From: a virus | IMG/VR virus record: IMGVR_UViG_3300036770_001423 | Location: 1-64,000 of that record | Length of the DNA stretch: 64,000 bases | Direction: 5' to 3' (one strand) | Shown here: one piece after another, positions 1-8,574 of the stretch | How positions within the stretch are numbered: the first letter of the stretch is position 1 | Layout: every line of letters begins with the position of its first letter | Translations under genes and position numbers: made by a program | The notes under the pieces: generated by a model | What the model was told of the DNA's origin: nothing | The model's input: only the letters and a program-made list of their open reading frames with translations | The model's database searches: none

Positions 1-1140
1 TTTGAAACTTATAAGAAACTGACAGATAAAATCTCTACGATTGACATTCACCAAACGATGATTGATGTTTGTATTGACAAAGAGACTCTTGAGTATAGTC
101 GTGTAGCAAGTCGTTTAGAGTTTGCTACCATTCGTAAGAACATGAAATATGTCTTTGGTGTCGATGATCGAGATAGCTTGAAAGATATTCTGCAAGCGTA
201 TGAAGATTTCGGTGTATGGGACAGTGATTACATTCCCCCGTATAATCCAGTCTGGGAAGATTGGTATAACGAGATTAAACAAACACGTTTAGAATACTGG
301 CAGGTAAAGCAGTTCACAGATAAGTATGCTTGTAAGATTAACGATGTAGTGATTGAAACACCTCACTTAGCATACTTCGGCATCTCTGTTGCTTTGTTTG
401 GTGATACACAAAAAGCTTTTGATTTCATGAAAGCTTTAGTGAAAGGTAAGATTAATCTGCCAACACCAGCACTTAACGGTTTACGTAATGGTGATTGGGA
501 CACGATTAGTTGCTGTGTAATTAGTGCTGGGGACTCTACTGAGTCTATTGGTGTAGCTAATCACATCGCTTATCGGATGACAGCGAAGAAAGCAGGTATC
601 GGCATTGAGTACACATTACGCACTAAACACTCTCCAGTGAAAGGTGGTCGTGTAGCCCACTTAGGATTGAGTCCTATTTACAAAGCATTAAATGGTGAAG
701 TGAAGGCGTTGACACAAATCACTCGCGGTGGTAACGCTACAGTGACAGTGCAATGTATCAATCCAGAAGTGATGGATGTGTTCAACTGGAAATCTCAGTT
801 GACTGACTTCGAAACACGTATTGACAAGCTGGATTATTCGTTCGCTTTCAATGACGCATTCTTCAATGCTGTAGTGACTGATACAGATTGGTATATGTTT
901 AGTCTGTCTGATGCGCCAAAACTGTATGATTTGTTCTATACGGCAGATGCGGATACCTACAACAAAGCTGTAGAGAAGTTGCTGAAGGTTGATACGAAGC
1001 ACAAGAAAGTTAAAGCTCGTGAGATGTTAAAAGCTTTCCTTACAATCAGACAAGAGACAGGGCGTTTCTATGCAATCAATGTGAGCAGAGCAAATAAACA
1101 TACTCCGTTCTTAGACACAATTAGACAAAGTAATCTGTGT
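1..1140 (+). CDS. nrdA: Ribonucleotide reductase large subunit, exon 1 (5' end cut by window)
   Basis: This is the upstream exon of the class Ia ribonucleoside-diphosphate reductase alpha chain, which reduces NDPs to dNDPs with NrdB. The frame is open from base 1, so the true start lies left of the window. Visible family features are the ISCCVIS segment with the redox cysteine, the AGIGIEY stretch, and the terminal RQSNLC, which ends on the radical-bearing cysteine (E. coli C439). After that codon the reading meets a stop in a group I intron. The exon ends with T at 1140 and the protein resumes at 1439 in phase 0. A tool that ignores introns would call this a gene ending at 1143. Confidence 0.95.
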
Positions 1141-1438
1141 TAATCTTGGCACAGAGTAAACCCTTTGAAAACGGTGAACATCTCTTTGAGACAATACCGT
1201 GGGAAGATTGGTTGAATGTTCCCTCCGCTTGACGGAGTTCTACTGGATACCAATAACCTGTAACGACTATCGAAACACTGTGAACGTGACAGAATGGAGT
1301 AGAGTAGCTACAAGCGTAGCGAAGCGGAGGGGTAGGTTACGTGAAAGAACCTACATGATATAGTCTGAGCTATATGGCAACATATAGATGCGGGTAAAGC
1401 CGCTGGCAGAGATTAGCGAACTCTGCTGAACACAACTG
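1141..1438 (+). ncRNA. Group I intron in nrdA, without ORF
   Basis: This 298-nt self-splicing intron separates two parts of nrdA that together match the continuous QSNLC-(M/L)EI-LPTK region of NrdA. The 5' exon ends in T and the intron ends in G (1438), as required by the U.G pair and omega-G of group I introns. Internal landmarks are a P3/P4-like stretch near 1168-1200 and a P7-like GATATAGTCTGAG near 1357, followed by a P8-like stem. There is no internal ORF, so mobility would need an endonuclease in trans. Confidence 0.88.
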
Positions 1439-2356
1439 ATGGAAATACAATTACCAACAAAAGGTTACAAAGGGATGAAAGAGCTTTATTCGTCCAAAGC
1501 TACAGGTGAAACAGCTTTCTGTTCTTTATCTGGAATCAACGTAGCTGCTGTGACGGATGATGAATACGAGCACATAGCCGATTTGACATTGGAAGCTATC
1601 GACATTATGATTGAGAACGCACCAATGATGACAGATTCAATGAAAGCTGATATTATGTCTCGCCGTTCTGTTGGTGTAGGCATGTTGGGATTAGCTGTTG
1701 ACTTATACAACAATAAACTTGACTATGATGGGTCTGTAGAGTCTTTAGAGCGTGTTAGATATTTAGCTGAGCGTCACTACTACTATTTACTGAAAGCCTC
1801 TCAAAAGCTCTCTGAGGCTTCAGGATTCGCTGTGGAAGGTATTGATGTGAACTGGCTACCTATTGACACAGCAATGAAGAAAGACTGTAAGTTCGATTGG
1901 GAAGCATTGCGAGGTAAACCACGGAAACATTCGGTACTTGTGGCTCACATGCCTACCGAGAGCAGCAGTCTTTTAAGTGGTGTACCTAACTCCGTGTACA
2001 GTCCTAGAGAGAAGATTGTGTATAAGAAGTGTCGTAAAGGTGTGGTTCAGTTTATCTGCAAAGAGTTTGTTGAAGGTAAACATTTAACTGCGTGGGATAT
2101 TGACAATAATGTGATGTCGAAGTATTATTCTGAAATACAAGATTTCACTGACCAAGCCACAAGCTGTGATGTGTTCCGCGCCCCTGAGAACTATCCTGAT
2201 GGTAAGGTGCCTATGTCTGTTCTGATGAAGGAGTTTGTTACTCACTTCAAGTTAGGTAACAAGACTTGGTATTACGTCAACACTAAACCTAAACGAGCTA
2301 CTACGTTACACAACACGGTAGAAGCTGAAGATGGTTGCGAATCTTGTAAGTTGTAA
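1439..2356 (+). CDS. nrdA: Ribonucleotide reductase large subunit, exon 2
   Basis: This C-terminal exon of NrdA begins MEIQLPTK, directly continuing RQSNLC of exon 1. The ETAFCSLSGIN segment holds the second redox cysteine (E. coli C462), and PTESSSLLSGVPNSVYSPRE is the nucleotide-binding loop region. The chain ends CESCKL, the flexible cysteine pair that is re-reduced by a thioredoxin or glutaredoxin. The ATG at 1439 is an internal codon: no ribosome-binding site precedes it, only intron sequence. A terminator follows, then nrdB. Confidence 0.95.
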   Translation: MEIQLPTKGYKGMKELYSSKATGETAFCSLSGINVAAVTDDEYEHIADLTLEAIDIMIENAPMMTDSMKADIMSRRSVGVGMLGLAVDLYNNKLDYDGSVESLERVRYLAERHYYYLLKASQKLSEASGFAVEGIDVNWLPIDTAMKKDCKFDWEALRGKPRKHSVLVAHMPTESSSLLSGVPNSVYSPREKIVYKKCRKGVVQFICKEFVEGKHLTAWDIDNNVMSKYYSEIQDFTDQATSCDVFRAPENYPDGKVPMSVLMKEFVTHFKLGNKTWYYVNTKPKRATTLHNTVEAEDGCESCKL

Positions 2357-2362
2357 TTTTAA

Positions 2363-2384
2363 GGGAGCATTATGCTCCCTTTTT
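2363..2384 (+). terminator. Rho-independent terminator after nrdA
   Basis: A 7-bp stem (GGGAGCA / TGCTCCC) with a TTA loop is followed by five T residues, seven bases after the nrdA stop. Part of the transcription presumably reads through to nrdB, because no clear promoter lies in the 16 bases that follow. Confidence 0.75.
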
Positions 2385-2400
2385 CATTTCTGGAGGAAAT

Positions 2401-3477
2401 ATGTTAGAAGTATTCAACGTAAATAATAAAGGTTATGTCACAGGTAAATACCCGTTGTTCTTAGGCGAGAAGTTAGGCTTGTATGATTCAGTGAACGTAG
2501 CTTATCCCGACATCGAAGAACTATATCAGCAGCAGTTTGGTCAGCGCTGGAGTGAGTTTGAATACGATCTCACTCAAGATAAAATGGATATGCTCACTCT
2601 ACCTAAAGAAACCACTGACTTAATGGTTGAGACAATCATGTGGCAATATACGGCAGATAGTATTGCAGCTAAGTCTTTGGCTGAATTGCTGTTACCTTAT
2701 GTCACAAATAGTGAGCTTGAAGCTATGGTGACTATCCAAAGTTTCTTTGAGATTATTCACAGTAGAACATACGCTCACATCGTTAAGCAGACAATCCCTA
2801 ACGCTAAGGATTTGTTGGAGAAGACCTACAGCAATGTAGAAGTGATTAAGCGCTCTAAAGTGATTGGAGAAGCTTTTGGTGCCTTGTATCGCTTAAAAGA
2901 GGACAGTCCGCGTAAAGAGAAGATTCGTGCATTGCTTAGAGTGATGTTTGCTTTGATGGCTTTTGAGGGTGTAAGCTTCATGTCATCGTTTGCTGTGACA
3001 TTCGCTATTGCGGAGACAGGGGTGTTTCAGGGTATTGCTGGTTTGGTTGGATTGATATGTTTTGACGAACTACTCCATGCTAAGATGGATTATACTGTGC
3101 TGAAGAATTTGTTGAAAGACCCTGAATGGTATGCAGAGTTCTTAGCTATTAAACCTGAGATTAGCGCAATCATCAACGCTGTAGTTGAGCAGGAACATAA
3201 ATGGACAGAACACCTATTCAACGAAGGTCGTAGAGTGGTTGGTTTAAGTCCTGTATTACTTCGTGAGTTTGTAATGTATATGGCAACTCCGTTGTATAAG
3301 AGCTTTGATCTCGTAGCGGAACATCCGTTTATTGAGAAGAACCCATTACCATACATGAACAAGTATTTAAAGTCTGGTGTGATTCAAGTGGCTGCTCAAG
3401 AAGTACAGTTAAGTGATTACAATGTGGGTAACATTGTTGACGATACAGATAACCTAGATTTGAGTTTTGATGTCTGA
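2401..3477 (+). CDS. nrdB: Ribonucleotide reductase small subunit (class Ia beta)
   Basis: This 358-aa protein houses the di-iron tyrosyl radical used by NrdA. Metal and radical residues are visible: FEIIHSRTY supplies E117, H120 and Y124, matching E115, H118 and Y122 of E. coli NrdB, and a second cluster FDELLH lies near residue 222. The length is normal for the family. The ATG is preceded by GGAGG at 2392. It follows nrdA after a terminator and ends before another strong terminator, so nrdAB forms its own module. Confidence 0.96.
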   Translation: MLEVFNVNNKGYVTGKYPLFLGEKLGLYDSVNVAYPDIEELYQQQFGQRWSEFEYDLTQDKMDMLTLPKETTDLMVETIMWQYTADSIAAKSLAELLLPYVTNSELEAMVTIQSFFEIIHSRTYAHIVKQTIPNAKDLLEKTYSNVEVIKRSKVIGEAFGALYRLKEDSPRKEKIRALLRVMFALMAFEGVSFMSSFAVTFAIAETGVFQGIAGLVGLICFDELLHAKMDYTVLKNLLKDPEWYAEFLAIKPEISAIINAVVEQEHKWTEHLFNEGRRVVGLSPVLLREFVMYMATPLYKSFDLVAEHPFIEKNPLPYMNKYLKSGVIQVAAQEVQLSDYNVGNIVDDTDNLDLSFDV

Positions 3478-3494
3478 TAGAATTATCAGAACCT

Positions 3495-3518
3495 AGCCCC
3501 GCTCATGCGGGGCTTTTT
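3495..3518 (+). terminator. Rho-independent terminator after nrdB
   Basis: An 8-bp GC-rich stem (AGCCCCGC / GCGGGGCT) with a TCAT loop runs into a T tract. Confidence 0.85.
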
Positions 3519-3535
3519 ATTGCCTAAAATAAATG

Positions 3536-3566
3536 TTGACATTAGATGCGCTTGTGTGTGTATTCT
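3536..3566 (+). promoter_or_regulatory. Sigma-70-type promoter for the 3.6-4.8 kb gene group
   Basis: TTGACA at 3536-3541 and TATTCT at 3561-3566, with a 19-bp spacer that is slightly long. It lies between the nrdB terminator and the ribosome-binding site of the next gene. Confidence 0.5.
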
Positions 3567-3596
3567 TATCTCAACAAACAAATGAAGGAGAAAATT

Positions 3597-3947
3597 ATGA
3601 CTGATTTTACCATGTTAGATGTTATTAAACAGATTTTAGTTGAAGGTGGTGATGTATCTGTAGTTTTAGTGGAAGACGAATTATATTTTAATATGAATTC
3701 TGGAACTAAAGCTCATTTATACGTGTCCATTAATATTGTTGACAATACGATAAGATATACCACACGATACGATAATGGACACATGTACAACATACACTCG
3801 ATTGCTGACGCAATCGAAGAAATAACTTATGTGATTCGTTTCGAGTGTATGTGCGGTAGAGATTTTGTGAGTGATTACTGGATAAAGAAATTTATTGAAT
3901 ACGGTTATGCTGAAGAAGTCAAACGTACAGAGATTGTTTTCAAATAG
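3597..3947 (+). CDS. Hypothetical protein, 116 aa
   Basis: Not recognised. The start chosen is the ATG at 3597, with AGGAG six bases upstream (3586-3590). A longer frame from 3546 would begin inside the promoter region and is rejected. The protein is acidic and soluble with no clear motif. It is the first gene of a four-gene group running to the terminator at 4842. Confidence 0.7.
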   Translation: MTDFTMLDVIKQILVEGGDVSVVLVEDELYFNMNSGTKAHLYVSINIVDNTIRYTTRYDNGHMYNIHSIADAIEEITYVIRFECMCGRDFVSDYWIKKFIEYGYAEEVKRTEIVFK

Positions 3948-3956
3948 GAGAATACC

Positions 3957-4172
3957 ATGACTAAACAACAAATCTTAGCACAAGCTTGGGACTTATACCA
4001 CGAACATAGCCAGCTTATTACATTAGGTGCTTGTATTCGCACTGTATGCAGTCAGATGGCTACAAAAGAACATAAATGTTTAAGCACTCTTGACGGTAAT
4101 CCAGCTTTGTGTTATTTTAATGAACATTACGACGATAAGTTTGAGCAGCAATATTTATTGGAGGGAATTTAA
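3957..4172 (+). CDS. Hypothetical protein, 71 aa
   Basis: Not recognised. It has an AGGAG site ten bases upstream and starts MTKQQILAQAWDLYHEH. It has three cysteines and a helical N-terminus. The spacing to its neighbours is only a few bases, so it is probably co-transcribed with them. Confidence 0.65.
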   Translation: MTKQQILAQAWDLYHEHSQLITLGACIRTVCSQMATKEHKCLSTLDGNPALCYFNEHYDDKFEQQYLLEGI

Positions 4173-4173
4173 T

Positions 4174-4362
4174 ATGTTCATCCCTATTGTAATCTTGGCT
4201 CTAATGCTATACACTGTTCCATCTGAAGCAGCACAGAAAGATGTTACTGTGAAAGGTAAACCAGTTAAGACAGTTGTGATGAAGGATAGAGCTGGAAGGA
4301 AGAAAGTATGTCAGATTGTTATTGACAAGAAGACTAAACAGAAAGTGACGGTTTGTAAATAA
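4174..4362 (+). CDS. Small basic exported protein, 62 aa
   Basis: The N-terminus MFIPIVILALMLYTVPSEAA looks like a signal peptide with a cleavable SEAA site, leaving a ~42-residue lysine-rich peptide with two cysteines. The start at ATG 4174 follows GGAGGG at 4160. A longer upstream frame overlaps the previous gene and lacks a site. The product is probably periplasmic. Function unknown. Confidence 0.65.
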   Translation: MFIPIVILALMLYTVPSEAAQKDVTVKGKPVKTVVMKDRAGRKKVCQIVIDKKTKQKVTVCK

Positions 4363-4379
4363 ATTAGAGGAGAGAATAA

Positions 4380-4829
4380 ATGAGAAAAGAGACATTATTT
4401 GAAACAAAGTTCTTTACTGAAAATACTGACCCAAGTGTTATTGGTTTCATTCGGAGTAAAGGCTGGAAAATTACTTCTGAGTATAATGACCAACCAGAGT
4501 ACAGTGACCCTTATATTGTTTATACTCCGAGCATGGATCATTTTTGGACATCCGATTACCCTAAAACAGAAATTGTTGATTGTTTAGGTATTGCTGATGA
4601 ACTAACCATTACTGAGTTTAAACAACGTATTGGTTTTGTTCCTAAAAAGGAAGTTTCTGTACGTAATAAGCTTGATGAACTAATCAAAACTGATGGTAAA
4701 GCAGTGATTGATTATTTAAAAGAGCTTCTTGTACGAGAAGACAATATTCTTAAAGAATTAAGATTTGCTGAAGCCAAGAAAGAACGTCTTGAGAAACATA
4801 TTGAAGTTCTGAAATCTAAGTTACAATAA
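4380..4829 (+). CDS. Hypothetical protein with C-terminal coiled coil, 149 aa
   Basis: Not recognised. GAGGAG precedes the ATG at 4380. The first ~85 residues are mixed alpha/beta (FIRSKGWKIT, YTPSMDHFW). Residues ~95-149 are highly charged and helical (LKELLVREDN, KKERLEKHIEVLKSKLQ), a probable coiled coil. It is the last gene before a bidirectional terminator facing the late block. Confidence 0.7.
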   Translation: MRKETLFETKFFTENTDPSVIGFIRSKGWKITSEYNDQPEYSDPYIVYTPSMDHFWTSDYPKTEIVDCLGIADELTITEFKQRIGFVPKKEVSVRNKLDELIKTDGKAVIDYLKELLVREDNILKELRFAEAKKERLEKHIEVLKSKLQ

Positions 4830-4841
4830 CACAAATGAAAA

Positions 4842-4866
4842 AGCCCGCTTATAGCGGGCTTTGTTT
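4842..4866. terminator. Bidirectional terminator between convergent blocks
   Basis: AGCCCGCT / AGCGGGCT stem (4842-4849, 4853-4860) with a three-base loop, A-rich on the left and T-rich on the right. It serves the plus genes ending at 4829 and the minus genes ending at 4866. Confidence 0.85.
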
Positions 4867-5096
4867 TAACGATAAATTGTGCGTAAGAACCCATGTCTGT
4901 AATACTGAACTTGGTCAATGTCTTTCGACATCAAGTATTCAGTAAGTTCTCTCCAGCACTTAATTGTGAATGTACCAGAGAGACCTTGAATGAATGCTGT
5001 TCTTCCGAAATATGAGATTGTTACTGCTGAGACAAAGAAATGCTCGTCACGGCGTTCCTGTGTTCTATAAATCTCTACGATAGATTCTGCTGACAT
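4866..5096 (-). CDS. Hypothetical protein, 76 aa
   Basis: Not recognised. The start is the ATG of MSAESIVEIYR at 5096, which has AGGAG six bases upstream. An earlier in-frame ATG at 5120 lies in the preceding gene and has no such site. It is the last gene of the large leftward virion block, next to tail genes, so a virion or adsorption-related role is possible but unproven. Confidence 0.6.
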   Translation of the reverse strand: MSAESIVEIYRTQERRDEHFFVSAVTISYFGRTAFIQGLSGTFTIKCWRELTEYLMSKDIDQVQYYRHGFLRTIYR

Positions 5097-5113
5097 AACA
5101 ATCTCCTGTTGGG

Positions 5114-5425
5114 TTAGCAACCGTCTTCAGATAGTCTGAAAGCTATTTCTTCATCCAGAGTTCTACCACCTTCGGTGGTGTATTGAATCCTTAGCTTACT
5201 AACATTGCCAGAAATACCACCACTTACCCACAACACAATAGTACGTTTAGCAGGGTACTCATTACCTTGTGTATCTGTTGTGGGTTGGTCTGGAACAATA
5301 CAACTGTCCACTATGATACTGGCGGAAGGGTCGAGGAAATACTGTACACTCGTGATGTCTTCTTCAACATCACGAACAAACAGATAGTCCAATCTTTCGT
5401 GAATATCCTTGTTGATGTACAGCAT
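5114..5425 (-). CDS. Putative structural protein, 103 aa
   Basis: Beta-rich protein (VLWVSGGISGNVSKLRIQYT, GGRTLDEEIAFRL) in the leftward virion block. It resembles small phage proteins that carry a single Ig-like or fibre-associated sandwich. A GGTGG site precedes the ATG. No specific family is recognised. Confidence 0.55.
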   Translation of the reverse strand: MLYINKDIHERLDYLFVRDVEEDITSVQYFLDPSASIIVDSCIVPDQPTTDTQGNEYPAKRTIVLWVSGGISGNVSKLRIQYTTEGGRTLDEEIAFRLSEDGC

Positions 5426-5436
5426 GACACCACCTA

Positions 5437-5880
5437 TTATAGATCAAACAAACCGTCTGGAGTATTAACACGAAATACCGAGTTAGTAGAACTAGCTGAT
5501 AAGCCAGCACCTACGTTAAGGTCAACATAACCGATTAGTTGATCTGTTCCAGTCAATGAACCGCCTGCACGTTTAACTAAATACATATATTTAGCAGTAA
5601 GTGTTACCGGGTCACCGAAGCTGATATTATCGCAATCCCATAAGATTTTGTCAGCAGTACGAACAGAAGTTTTATTGGTCACAACAGCCGGAGCGTAGTC
5701 AGCATCAGCAATTACGTTAGCAGAAATATCAGCATAGGTTGAATGCGTCAGGGCGGGTGTGTGAGCTGCCGCTACCAATACACCAACAATTGTATCAGAA
5801 GCCCAGTTGATTTGGTTAGCATTATCAGTCGTTAATGCTTCTTTGCCTGTGTTTAAAAGAGTAAATGCGCCTACAGCCAT
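5437..5880 (-). CDS. Putative virion protein, 147 aa
   Basis: It starts MAVGAFTLLNTGKEALTT and has an all-beta, alanine- and threonine-rich composition typical of phage fibre-network or decoration proteins. AGGAAACAAGAA precedes the ATG. Its location immediately downstream of a tailspike suggests a tail-tip or spike-associated role. This is an inference from context. Confidence 0.55.
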   Translation of the reverse strand: MAVGAFTLLNTGKEALTTDNANQINWASDTIVGVLVAAAHTPALTHSTYADISANVIADADYAPAVVTNKTSVRTADKILWDCDNISFGDPVTLTAKYMYLVKRAGGSLTGTDQLIGYVDLNVGAGLSASSTNSVFRVNTPDGLFDL

Positions 5881-5892
5881 TTCTTGTTTCCT

Positions 5893-8232
5893 TTATTTAA
5901 TGAAAAATGTTTTAACTTTATTACCGTCTATGAAGTAGACGCGAGATATATCGACAGGGTAAAACACGGATTGTGCCATGCCCAACGTTTTATAACCAAA
6001 CGTATAAGTGGTCAAACCCATATTTAATGAGCTACCTGTGCTTATAGATAAGGTTTTACCGGAAGTGATAATATTTCGTTTTATTAATGTACCATCAAAC
6101 GGTGTTGCTGTCCCAGAGTCTAAAGTCAACAACTTACTTACCACATTGACAGAGTATTTGATTACGTCAGCGTCAAAACCTACTGCCGTACCAGTAGATA
6201 AGGTTAACTGTTTACCAGATAAATTGACAGATAGTTTTGAAGCACCAATATCAAACCCTCCAGAGAAACTAGAAGATTTACCTGCAACAGAAATTGATCC
6301 TCTGTTTAAACCAGAATCAAAAGATACTGAAGTTCCTGAGTCAAGTGTCAGCGTCTTACCTGATGACATTACGCCAGTTTTAACTATCGGACTATCCCAA
6401 CCAACACTAAGGTTTAAAGTTTTCTGAGACACACTTAGGTTTGATTTAGTCAGTGGACTGTCAAATGGAGAGCTGTAGAAGCTCGACACCATGCCGTTGT
6501 AAACAGCTGTCGCAGCCAATTGAGCTTCTGTGTCAGTTTCATAGTGTATCTTCTGATACAGTGGCCAAATCTGTGGAACTACATCAGACGCATTTGCATT
6601 AGATGCCGCTATATCATTAATCCACTGACGCACGTTTGCGTAATCTGTCAGGTTTAATCCCGATATAGCCACCAACATGCTATTCTTGCCGGTTAGCGTT
6701 TTTAGCTGGTCAATAACGGCGTTATAGCGTGTTTTAAAATCTGTTTCGCTTGTCGCTGCACCAGCGTCGCTTTCACCAATCCAGCTACAAACACCTTCCA
6801 GTCCGTCAGATGCTGCCGCAGTGATGTAGTTCAGCATTCGAGTATTAAGTGTTTGCCCGCTTTGCCACTGTGAAAGCGTGGTGCTACCTGCCGCAACACC
6901 GATAAACGCCACAGGGCATCCCAGATACGCTGTAAGGCTGTTTGCCAGCAGCGGGAATAAAGAGCCGCTTGCGGTGTCTGTATCGAATGGATCTGCGCCC
7001 TGCTGCCACAGGTTGTTTGTCACTGTGTATTTGTGGAAAAATCCAGCAGTGCCGGTGTACGCCTGCGGATTATTGGCGCGGCCCGAAAAGTTGGATTGCC
7101 CCCAAAATAAGAATTTAGCACCGATAGCGATATTGTCCGCGCTGTCTGTCACTGATGTAGCGTTGGAATAACGCACTTCTAGGGTGCCGTTACCAGATGG
7201 CAGCCCGGTTAGTGTGCCGCTAAATGTTCCGCCAGAGGGAGATGCGGTTATCGTGGTCCACGCGCCGCCGTTCCATCTTGCTTCGATGCCAGTCGGGACT
7301 GTGCCACCTGAGTACGTGCCGGTAATTGCAATGCTGCCGGTGTTAGTACCTGCGTTACGCTGGAACATCTGCCAGTCGTAGGGCGATGTAATAGCAATAA
7401 TGTCAGCAACAGAAAGATTTAAACCACGATCAGCGCCGCCAGCTGCGGAGTTATCCAGCACACCCCCAGCGGCTGCCGTGTAGACTTGGCCGGCGTAGTT
7501 GGTAAACGCTGCTGTCGTTACACCAGTTAAAGCATTTGCACCTGTGGCGGATGTATCACCAGACGATAAGTAACTAACCGTCGAAGTGGTTGAAGCACCA
7601 AAGAAGTTTATTAAACCATTACCATAACAGACCACGTTATCAATAACCGCGCCGGAGATGTCTTTGCGCATGCCGCCACGGCTGGCCGTGTTTGTGGTGT
7701 TGTTTCCGACTACAACGCACTTGCGAACAGTGATACCAGCAAAGCCGTTGTTAATGCCCCATGTTGTTGCGCCTGTTACCACACAGTTTTCGACTAAAGT
7801 AGTTGCCGTGGCTCTGCCGTGGCTAATACCTGTCGTGCCACCACGGACCAAGCAGCGCATTACTGTGGTGTTTGTGTCCTCGAATGCACCTACCCTTAAA
7901 CAGACGCTGGCAGCGGTTGTGACTAACTCCAAATCTTCAAGCGTCATAGGCGCAACAGGACGCCAATACAGTGCGCTTGTGGTTGTGCTGGCTATTTTGG
8001 CGTGTGGCGCTGTCGGGTTGGTTAAATCAAGTTTAACAGCTGTTGCGGCTCGAACCTTTACAGAGCCATCAAAGGTTCCGGTCACTTCGCCCCAAGCGTA
8101 ATCTGCTGCATCTATAAGCTCAGCAATATACACATCACCAGCACCGGCAAAGGTATTACGAGCAGACCACCAAGCGGCAAGCGTTGTAAAATCCGCACCG
8201 GATGCGCCTATCGTCTTGACTACATCAGCCAT
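5893..8232 (-). CDS. Tailspike with beta-helix and SGNH/sialate O-acetylesterase-like domain, 779 aa
   Basis: Probable receptor-modifying tail protein. Residues ~50-280 form a right-handed parallel beta-helix-like region. Residues ~370-585 form a carbohydrate-esterase domain of the SASA/SGNH type, with GQSN (378-381, nucleophile S380), WIGESD (484-489) and a late KIHYETD holding H563. Residues ~595-740 contain four or five tandem copies of a ~35-residue unit with the motif LTLDSGT..FD. Such esterases usually deacetylate O-antigen or capsule. Its start overlaps the next gene's stop (TAATG). The 6.7-8.1 kb part looks richer in GC than its surroundings, consistent with domain acquisition. Confidence 0.8.
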   Translation of the reverse strand: MADVVKTIGASGADFTTLAAWWSARNTFAGAGDVYIAELIDAADYAWGEVTGTFDGSVKVRAATAVKLDLTNPTAPHAKIASTTTSALYWRPVAPMTLEDLELVTTAASVCLRVGAFEDTNTTVMRCLVRGGTTGISHGRATATTLVENCVVTGATTWGINNGFAGITVRKCVVVGNNTTNTASRGGMRKDISGAVIDNVVCYGNGLINFFGASTTSTVSYLSSGDTSATGANALTGVTTAAFTNYAGQVYTAAAGGVLDNSAAGGADRGLNLSVADIIAITSPYDWQMFQRNAGTNTGSIAITGTYSGGTVPTGIEARWNGGAWTTITASPSGGTFSGTLTGLPSGNGTLEVRYSNATSVTDSADNIAIGAKFLFWGQSNFSGRANNPQAYTGTAGFFHKYTVTNNLWQQGADPFDTDTASGSLFPLLANSLTAYLGCPVAFIGVAAGSTTLSQWQSGQTLNTRMLNYITAAASDGLEGVCSWIGESDAGAATSETDFKTRYNAVIDQLKTLTGKNSMLVAISGLNLTDYANVRQWINDIAASNANASDVVPQIWPLYQKIHYETDTEAQLAATAVYNGMVSSFYSSPFDSPLTKSNLSVSQKTLNLSVGWDSPIVKTGVMSSGKTLTLDSGTSVSFDSGLNRGSISVAGKSSSFSGGFDIGASKLSVNLSGKQLTLSTGTAVGFDADVIKYSVNVVSKLLTLDSGTATPFDGTLIKRNIITSGKTLSISTGSSLNMGLTTYTFGYKTLGMAQSVFYPVDISRVYFIDGNKVKTFFIK

Positions 8233-8447
8233 TATTTATCCTCAATAGAATCTGTTGTTATCATCCTTAACCAAGCTCCAATCGTAGCAATAACAACAAA
8301 TACAATTCCATAATGCTCTCCAAGAACATCATAAAATAAATGTAAGTTGTATTCCAAGATACCAATGAACGCCAAGAGCATGTTGAATAAAATCGTCTTA
8401 CTCTTTTTAAGCTTAGTAAGGAAGCTTTTAGTAAATATTTTTCCCAT
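8232..8447 (-). CDS. Small membrane protein, holin candidate, 71 aa
   Basis: Two hydrophobic segments (TILFNMLLAFIGILEYNL and YGIVFVVIATIGAWL) flank a short loop, with a basic N-terminus and charged C-terminus. This resembles the small phage membrane proteins of the DUF7940 type that often sit beside endolysins. AGGAAC precedes the ATG. A holin role fits the endolysin next door, but 9019-9411 is a competing candidate. Confidence 0.6.
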   Translation of the reverse strand: MGKIFTKSFLTKLKKSKTILFNMLLAFIGILEYNLHLFYDVLGEHYGIVFVVIATIGAWLRMITTDSIEDK

Positions 8448-8477
8448 AGGAAGGTTCCTATTTCAAATAGCGAGTAT

Positions 8478-8574
8478 AACGCTCTAGGAAGCGCTACAAT
8501 GAATTATCTTGTAGAGGGAATATGAATGTATAGGTAGGTTATTAATATGACTTAGAATGCGTTATAGAGCGTTT
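8478..8574. repeat. ~95-bp element with inverted AACGCTCTA ends, copy 1
   Basis: AACGCTCTAGGAA at 8478-8490 reads on the plus strand, and its partner AAACGCTCTA reads on the minus strand at 8574-8565. It lies between the endolysin and the holin-like gene, and its right end reaches into the endolysin stop codon. A second element with the same spacing and orientation lies at 45851-45944. Function unknown. Confidence 0.55.

Noticed and set aside
1439-1441. ATG at 1439 as start of a separate gene
   Set aside because: It is preceded by intron sequence, without a ribosome-binding site; the product directly continues NrdA exon 1.
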